From positions 1 through 8,868 of the forward strand of contig CAAFMS010000012.1 of the NCBI GenBank assembly GCA_900764105.1: DNA of 8,868 bases, given 5' to 3'. A model generated the notes under the pieces. It did no database searches. It was not told where the DNA came from and saw only the letters and a program-made list of their open reading frames with translations. Each line of letters begins with the position of its first letter. Position 1 is the stretch's first letter. Made by a program: the position numbers and the translations under genes. The DNA comes from Clostridia bacterium (GTDB lineage Bacteria > Bacillota > Clostridia > Christensenellales > Borkfalkiaceae). This document shows positions 4,884 through 8,868 of the stretch, piece after piece.

Positions 4884-5708
4884 TTACGCGTTCGCCGTAG
4901 CCGTTTCCACGTCCGCTATGCCCGAAATCTTCGCGTTATCTTCAACTTTTATATACCTTACGTATTCTACGTTGCTCATTTTCGAGCGTTCTACCATCGT
5001 TTCGTATACGCGCTCTCTTAAATATTTCTGATTTTGTTTCACGTTTAACGTTGCTTGAGGGAAAAACGGTCCGTCAACGTATACCACTACGCGGGGGCGT
5101 TTGAAAAATTTTCTCTTTTGGAAAGTCTTGGTAAAGCAGAACACCGGCTTATTTTCCTGCGCGGGGTACTTGAACGAAACGTCTTTAAAAGGTCTTATTC
5201 CGCTGTAATACGGCCAGATATGCGCTTCGGGGAATATCATTATTACTTTTCCCCTCTCGGCGTAGTCGTGAATGGCGTTTGAAAACTTACGCATACCACT
5301 CAGATTCGTCGCTATAGGAACGCCGCCGAGCATCTCGACGAGGCGGCTTACCACGGGAATGGAAAACGCGTCGGGGTTCACTATTACGTTTGTCTTTTTC
5401 GGGAAAGTAACCCTCGGCGAAGTGAAAGCGTCGGCGGCTATCATCGTGTGATTGCCGTAAATAAAATAGCCGTTTCTCTTGTACGGTTTCAGAATTTTTC
5501 TGTTCTTTATCCTTTCTCCGTGTCCTATTATATTGTATAGGCTGACAAGAGGGAACGCGATAAAATAGTACAATATAAACGCAAAAAATCGCCATATAAC
5601 GTTCTTATGCGAATAATCGTACTTGTCGGGAAGCGGTTTCGTCTTAATATTGTTTCCCGCGAAATCGTCGTTTATTTCGTCTCTGTAGTAAATAACCTTG
5701 TCTTTCAT
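4884..5708 (-). CDS. PlsC-like acyltransferase (1-acylglycerol-3-phosphate type)
   Basis: A predicted membrane-associated glycerolipid acyltransferase of 274 residues, likely transferring a fatty acyl group to a lysophospholipid or related acceptor. An N-terminal membrane segment spans about 38-60. The catalytic block reads NHTMIAAD with H87 and D93, so five residues lie between His and Asp instead of the classical four; this His-x5-Asp form with a following AF is a recognised-looking variant among Bacillota PlsC-like proteins. A GGVPI stretch (128-132) and FPEAHIWP (159-166) correspond to the later substrate-binding motifs. The start at 5708 has AAGGTGG nine bases upstream. It is the second gene of an operon, 52 bases after the glycosyltransferase stop, with tandem terminators beyond. 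The pairing suggests lipid assembly; the exact acceptor is unknown. Confidence 0.88.
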   Translation of the reverse strand: MKDKVIYYRDEINDDFAGNNIKTKPLPDKYDYSHKNVIWRFFAFILYYFIAFPLVSLYNIIGHGERIKNRKILKPYKRNGYFIYGNHTMIAADAFTSPRVTFPKKTNVIVNPDAFSIPVVSRLVEMLGGVPIATNLSGMRKFSNAIHDYAERGKVIMIFPEAHIWPYYSGIRPFKDVSFKYPAQENKPVFCFTKTFQKRKFFKRPRVVVYVDGPFFPQATLNVKQNQKYLRERVYETMVERSKMSNVEYVRYIKVEDNAKISGIADVETATANA

Positions 5709-5760
5709 ATTATTTTACCACCTTTTTTACTTAAATCTTGCCAAGTTGCCTTGCGATTTT

Positions 5761-6942
5761 TCACTCTTTATTGTCCGCCTTACGAGCCGAAAGTTCGGAA
5801 GCGTTCGTATTTTCCTTATGCTTTTCAATCGCTTTTTTAAGCATATCTTCCATTTTTTCCATACATTCTTTTTGGTCAAAACTCTTGATAATCGACTTAT
5901 AGCGGGTTTTATAGTCTTCAATGAGCGGTTTGTTGTCGAACCAGAAGTCGATTTTTTTCGCAAGGTCTTTTGAATTGTTGAGTTTGAACAAATTGTTTTC
6001 GTCGAGGGCAAACGCCTTAGTCGCGCTTCTCGGCGAGTTGTTTATTACGGGAACAAGTCCGCTGACAATCGCCTCCAAACAGGAAATCGCTTCGATTTCG
6101 ATCTTTGCGGTATGAACGTAAAGGTCCGCTCCGCGTAACATCCCCATGAGTTCGTCTCTCGGAAAGAGTTTGAAATAGGCGTCAACCGACTTTTTCGCCG
6201 CGCGTTTTTTCAAGAAATTTTTATACGGACCGTCGCCTGCAAACACGACTTTTATCTCGCCCCTATGACTGCTTCTGCTAACCGCGTCGATTAAAAGTTT
6301 CTGAGCCTTTTCCTTGCTGTATCTTCCCGTACAGACTATCGTAAACTTATCGCTTACCCTTTTCGGTTCGACTTCTTCGTAAAAACACTTGTTTACTCCG
6401 TTAGAAATTACTATCGCAGGGGTCTTTTGAGTGACGTCCTCGAATAAATTCCTTATGAACTCCGTCGGATAGTGTACGTAATCGCAGTAGCGATATACCG
6501 ATTTATAGAAGTTTTTATATACGAGTTTGTTGACGAATCCGACGTTCATCATAAAGACGTGAGCCGTAACGTTTTCGGCTTGGCAATGGAAACTCGCCGT
6601 GATGGGCTTGTTGAGTTCTACCGCTATTTTTCTCGCCTTTCTCGACAAGCCGAAGGGTATGAGCAGGTGAACGACGTCCGCCCCCTTTATCGCTTCGGTT
6701 AAAATTTCGTCGTCCGCTTTCGCGAGAGTAACCCCGTTCATCTCCACAATCTTATTAAGGAATTTGCCGAGATTTAAAGTCGGGGTAACGTAATAATTTT
6801 CCTTCCCTTTTTTGTCTTTATCACAGCAGACAACGCGTACCTCGTGTCCTTTCGATCTTAAATGATCTATTAGATTTGTTGCCGCGAGCGTCGTTCCGTT
6901 GTTTTTCTCTCCGAGAACGTCGCAGACTATACATACTATCAT
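5761..6942 (-). CDS. GT4-family glycosyltransferase, likely lipid-directed
   Basis: A 393-residue GT-B fold retaining glycosyltransferase that would move a sugar from a nucleotide-sugar donor to an acceptor at the cytoplasmic face of the membrane. The N-terminal acceptor domain has CDVLGEKNNGTT (7-18) and SKGHEV (30-35), like diacylglycerol glucosyltransferases; a His at 119 sits in the usual acceptor-domain position. The donor domain has VCTGRYSKEKAQKLL (203-217), AGDGP (235-239) and the E-x7-E motif E282/E290. The tail after 355 is charged and partly coiled. The longer frame to 7047 is rejected: AGGAG lies six bases before the ATG at 6942 and the extension is unlike the family. It heads an operon with the PlsC-like gene, which points to glycolipid synthesis, but capsule or other glycan roles cannot be excluded. 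Its promoter lies at 7019-7047. Confidence 0.88.
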   Translation of the reverse strand: MIVCIVCDVLGEKNNGTTLAATNLIDHLRSKGHEVRVVCCDKDKKGKENYYVTPTLNLGKFLNKIVEMNGVTLAKADDEILTEAIKGADVVHLLIPFGLSRKARKIAVELNKPITASFHCQAENVTAHVFMMNVGFVNKLVYKNFYKSVYRYCDYVHYPTEFIRNLFEDVTQKTPAIVISNGVNKCFYEEVEPKRVSDKFTIVCTGRYSKEKAQKLLIDAVSRSSHRGEIKVVFAGDGPYKNFLKKRAAKKSVDAYFKLFPRDELMGMLRGADLYVHTAKIEIEAISCLEAIVSGLVPVINNSPRSATKAFALDENNLFKLNNSKDLAKKIDFWFDNKPLIEDYKTRYKSIIKSFDQKECMEKMEDMLKKAIEKHKENTNASELSARKADNKE

Positions 6943-6973
6943 ATTTTTCTCCTGCTTCCGTAATTTTTTATCT

Positions 6974-7017
6974 AAATCAATACAAAAACCCCTGAATAGG
7001 CCGTTTTTTATTGATTT
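6974..7017 (-). promoter_or_regulatory. Leader hairpin/alternative pairing before glycosyltransferase gene
   Basis: On the minus strand AAATCAATA (7017-7009) is perfectly complementary to TATTGATTT (6982-6974), a 9-bp stem around a 26-base loop. An overlapping 8-bp complement, AAAAACCC (7039-7032) with GGGTTTTT (6991-6984), interleaves with it. The predicted start near 7012 would include most of the first stem but not the second's 5' arm, so a 5'-terminal hairpin is likelier than a pseudoknot. Confidence 0.35.
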
Positions 7018-7018
7018 C

Positions 7019-7047
7019 AGTATAAAACATAGGGTTTTTATTTGCAA
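7019..7047 (-). promoter_or_regulatory. Promoter of glycosyltransferase-acyltransferase operon
   Basis: On the minus strand TTGCAA (7047-7042) and TATACT (7024-7019) are separated by 17 bases; the -10 box is 5/6 and the -35 box 4/6 of consensus. Predicted start is near 7012, giving a leader of about 70 bases. Confidence 0.55.
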
Positions 7048-7065
7048 GCATATTAAATATAAAGA

Positions 7066-7157
7066 AATTCTACCCGTATAGAATTATTAGAGAAGGCAAT
7101 TCTGCGTTTGTTAGAATTGTAAAAATCCACTCTACGATTAGGAGAATAGTAGAATTG
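7066..7157. promoter_or_regulatory. Cluster of five TAGAATT heptamers
   Basis: AATTCTA (7066-7072) and TAGAATT (7079-7085) form a dyad with a six-base gap. AATTCTG (7098-7104) and TAGAATT (7112-7118) form a second with a seven-base gap. A fifth TAGAATT is at 7150-7156, and GGCAATTCT (7095-7103) is an exact inverse of AGAATTGCC (7151-7159). The dyad centres are about 32.5 bases apart. The cluster sits between the divergent promoters of the glycosyltransferase operon and the membrane XRE gene, so it is a likely operator array. Confidence 0.6.
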
Positions 7158-7171
7158 CCCCTGTTTTTAAG

Positions 7172-7203
7172 TTGCGTTTACTAAAAATTAGTGATAATAT
7201 AAA
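7172..7203 (+). promoter_or_regulatory. Promoter of membrane XRE gene
   Basis: TTGCGT (7172-7177), 17 bases and TAATAT (7195-7200) form a moderate sigma-A promoter; TATAAA at 7198-7203 is an alternative -10 box. Either places the transcription start within a few bases of the start codon, with no Shine-Dalgarno sequence. Confidence 0.5.
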
Positions 7204-7210
7204 TATGGTT

Positions 7211-7843
7211 ATGAAAGATATAAAATCTATTGTGGCAAGCAACCTGATCGCGCTCAGAAAAAGCAGAAAAATGACTCAGGCGGACGTCGCGGAAAAACTT
7301 AATTATTCGGATAAATCGGTGTCGAAATGGGAACACGCCGATTCGCTCCCCGATATTTCTATATTGTACGCCTTAGCGGATATGTACGGGGTAACGCTCG
7401 ACTATCTCACGAGCGATAACGCCGAAGAACAGGCGAATATGATGAAATCGCCCGAAAAGTCGCTTGAAAACGACAGGATAATCGTCGCCTCGCTGACGGT
7501 GACGAGCATATTTCTGATCGCTGCGCTGATATTCGTGTATATATACCTGAATGCGAAGCTTTTGAGCGGCTGGATAGCGTTTATATGGGCGCTCCCTGTG
7601 AGTTTTTTCGCGCTCACCTATTACAACAGAATCTGGACGAGGAATAAGATATTCTCTATCACGCTTAAAAGTCTGTTTTTGTGGTCTTTACTCGCGGCTA
7701 TATGTCTGCAATTTATGTCGTACAAACTGTGGCTTATTTTCGTACTCGGCGTGCCTATAGAACTGATTATTCTTTTGACGGCGAATCTCACGCCGAAAAG
7801 AAAACGCGCGGAAAGGCTTGACGAGAACAAAAATCAAGAGTGA
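7211..7843 (+). CDS. XRE regulator with four-helix membrane domain
   Basis: A 210-residue membrane-bound DNA-binding protein. Residues about 8-65 form an XRE helix-turn-helix (NLIALRKSRKMTQADVAEKL, SDKSVSKWEHADSLPD, LYALADMYGVTLDYL). A linker leads to four predicted membrane helices at about 90-112, 119-138, 148-170 and 173-192, then a basic tail with TPKRKRAERL. This HTH-plus-membrane layout is common in Bacillota and is thought to couple membrane state or a signal to transcription, but ligands are unknown. Start choice is uncertain: ATG 7211 fits the HTH alignment, ATG 7205 is two codons upstream and TTG 7172 is much less likely; none has a ribosome site. It is divergent from the glycosyltransferase operon across an array of repeated heptamers, so it may control that operon and itself. 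Confidence 0.88.
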   Translation: MKDIKSIVASNLIALRKSRKMTQADVAEKLNYSDKSVSKWEHADSLPDISILYALADMYGVTLDYLTSDNAEEQANMMKSPEKSLENDRIIVASLTVTSIFLIAALIFVYIYLNAKLLSGWIAFIWALPVSFFALTYYNRIWTRNKIFSITLKSLFLWSLLAAICLQFMSYKLWLIFVLGVPIELIILLTANLTPKRKRAERLDENKNQE

Positions 7844-7847
7844 AAGG

Positions 7848-7864
7848 TCGGCTTTCGAAGCCGA
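7848..7864 (+). other. Hairpin after membrane XRE gene
   Basis: TCGGCTT (7848-7854) pairs with AAGCCGA (7858-7864) over a three-base loop, five bases after the stop. It is followed by TATTAT rather than a T-run, so it may attenuate or process rather than terminate, and the following gene could be co-transcribed. Confidence 0.5.
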
Positions 7865-7948
7865 TATTATAAACGGAAAAATACAGAGGGGAAAGGGGTT
7901 TTGAAAATCAGTTTTTAAGAAATACGCATAACGTATAGAGGAGACAGT

Positions 7949-8692
7949 ATGAACGAAGAGACGATGCAAACGCAAGAAGTAGAAAAAGAAGTAGAAAAAA
8001 GAGCCGGAAAAAGCGCGAAGAAGTTTGACTTTTTCAAGATATTCGACGTTAAAGTGTTCGATTACACCGTCGGGCAGTTGATGATGTTCGTGATATTCTG
8101 CGCGTTCTGCGGCTTTATGGTCGAAAACATAGGCAGAACTATCGATCAGGGAATATTCGACGGAAGATATATGTTCCTGCCGTTTATTTTCGGTTACGGA
8201 ATAGGCGTACTGATAGCCTATCTCGTCCTCGGCAGACCGTCGGGGTTCAGAATTTTCTCGATCAGAATATTGAAAGAGGACACGAAGAAAAACAAGGTTA
8301 TACGTTGTCTGCTCTATTATCTCACCGCGTTCATTATAATAACTATGAGCGAATGGGGGTTCGGAACGCTCGTCGAGGCGGTTACGGGGCAGAAACTCTG
8401 GAACTATTCGAATATGTGGGGACACATCGGCAGGTACGCGAGTTTGCCGACGAGTTTCGGCTTTTCGTCGGGCGTATTTGTCGTAATGGAATTTCTTATG
8501 CCGCCGCTCATGAAACTATTCGGAAAAATATCGAACAAAGCGACGCTCGGCATTGCGTTTACGCTTCTGTGTTTAATGTTTGCGGACACTATGTATATGA
8601 TGATAAGACTTTTCGTAATGCACGATTCGACTCAGCATTGGAGAATAGTTTTCCCGTGGGCGAAAGAGAAAGCGGCGGCAATGTCGATTTAG
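7949..8692 (+). CDS. CmpB-family multi-spanning membrane protein
   Basis: A 247-residue predicted inner-membrane protein resembling the CmpB/'putative ABC transporter type IV' family, which is widespread in Bacillota with no proven biochemical role. After a charged, helix-forming cytoplasmic N-terminus (about 1-30, with VEKEVEKR), membrane helices are predicted near 41-61, 75-95, 120-137, 168-190 and 199-219. Family-like points are the glutamate in helix 1 (E59), the DGRYMFLPFIFGYG segment (71-84), the GQKLWNYSN loop (147-155) and GRYASLPTSFGF (161-172). Despite the family name, no ATPase or solute-binding partner lies beside it. The start has GAGGAGA (7938-7944) just before ATG 7949. It is 105 bases after the membrane XRE gene in the same direction and may share its transcript; no convincing promoter of its own is seen. 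Confidence 0.8.
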   Translation: MNEETMQTQEVEKEVEKRAGKSAKKFDFFKIFDVKVFDYTVGQLMMFVIFCAFCGFMVENIGRTIDQGIFDGRYMFLPFIFGYGIGVLIAYLVLGRPSGFRIFSIRILKEDTKKNKVIRCLLYYLTAFIIITMSEWGFGTLVEAVTGQKLWNYSNMWGHIGRYASLPTSFGFSSGVFVVMEFLMPPLMKLFGKISNKATLGIAFTLLCLMFADTMYMMIRLFVMHDSTQHWRIVFPWAKEKAAAMSI

Positions 8693-8694
8693 CC

Positions 8695-8824
8695 GAGCGA
8701 GATTTGAACCCTATCAAGCCTTAAAGCCGTCTTTTTTGCATATTTTTGCAAATTCTCGCTCGATGTATTGATATACACCTTCGTTCGCCTTTACAACAAT
8801 CTGCTAAAAAATACGGCTCTAAGG
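8695..8824. repeat. Nested inverted repeat at window end
   Basis: GAGCGAGATTTG (8695-8706) is the near-inverse of CAAATTCTCGCTC (8749-8761). An interleaving pair, CCTTAAAGCCGT (8719-8730) and ACGGCTCTAAGG (8813-8824), matches 11/12. A small hairpin TGTAT (8764-8768) with ATACA (8773-8777) lies between. There is no gene in 8693-8868. The arrangement looks like an intergenic repetitive element, possibly extending past the right edge. Confidence 0.45.
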
Positions 8825-8868
8825 TGCAAAGCATTTTAACGGCGATAAATTTAGGAAAATCAAGGCAA

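Noticed and set aside
6943..7047. N-terminal extension of the glycosyltransferase to 7047
   Set aside because: The extension covers the promoter and leader, and a good ribosome site precedes the ATG at 6942.
7688..8425. Minus-strand open frame of 245 codons
   Set aside because: It is antisense to the CmpB-like gene and membrane XRE gene, which have clear domains; its translation has no recognisable features.
8694..8765. tRNA-like stretch on the minus strand (GGTTCAAATC resembling a T-loop)
   Set aside because: Only three of five T-stem pairs form, and no D-arm or anticodon arm can be drawn; the similarity is to a repeat arm only.

Overview
The window looks like chromosomal DNA of a low-to-mid GC, Gram-positive-type bacterium, most plausibly an uncultured member of class Clostridia (Bacillota). 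Supporting signs are strong GGAGG-type ribosome binding sites, TTGACA/TATAAT promoters, a CIRCE-like heat-shock operator, U-tract terminators, a diacylglycerol-type lipid gene pair, XRE regulators with membrane tails and a CmpB-type membrane protein. Many intergenic gaps carry short GC-rich palindromic repeats of the kind often seen in gut Clostridia. The taxon is inferred from style; no marker gene is present.

Layout: 1-300 is intergenic (palindromes and a bidirectional terminator). 301-726 (-) is a small heat-shock protein with a textbook promoter and a CIRCE-like operator. Divergent from it, 955-1725 (+) is a HAD-IIB (Cof-type) phosphatase whose promoter lies so close to the ATG that the mRNA is probably leaderless. 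1860-3458 (+) is a 532-residue secreted lipoprotein of unknown function. 3459-3864 is a gene-free stretch with a rod-like RNA hairpin ending in a U-tract and several palindromic repeats. 3865-4074 (-), a small XRE repressor, and 4184-4510 (+), a zinc-ribbon membrane protein, diverge from a short control region with three copies of one palindromic operator. 4546-4880 holds repeats and tandem terminators.

4884-5708 and 5761-6942 (both -) form a two-gene operon, GT4 glycosyltransferase then PlsC-like acyltransferase, suggesting membrane glycolipid or phospholipid synthesis. Divergent from it, 7211-7843 (+) encodes an XRE-type DNA-binding domain fused to four membrane helices; the shared control region carries five copies of a TAGAATT heptamer. 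7949-8692 (+) is a CmpB-family multi-spanning membrane protein. The window ends in a complex inverted repeat.

Themes: much of the window concerns the cell envelope (lipoprotein, zinc-ribbon membrane protein, lipid enzymes, membrane-tethered regulator, CmpB protein). Two divergent regulator/target pairs have visible repeated operators, and two genes look leaderless. I see no CRISPR array, transposase, phage gene, rRNA or tRNA. The most promising undescribed items are the XRE/zinc-ribbon operator module, the membrane-XRE/glycolipid control region, the possible leaderless genes and the hairpin RNA at 3541-3616.
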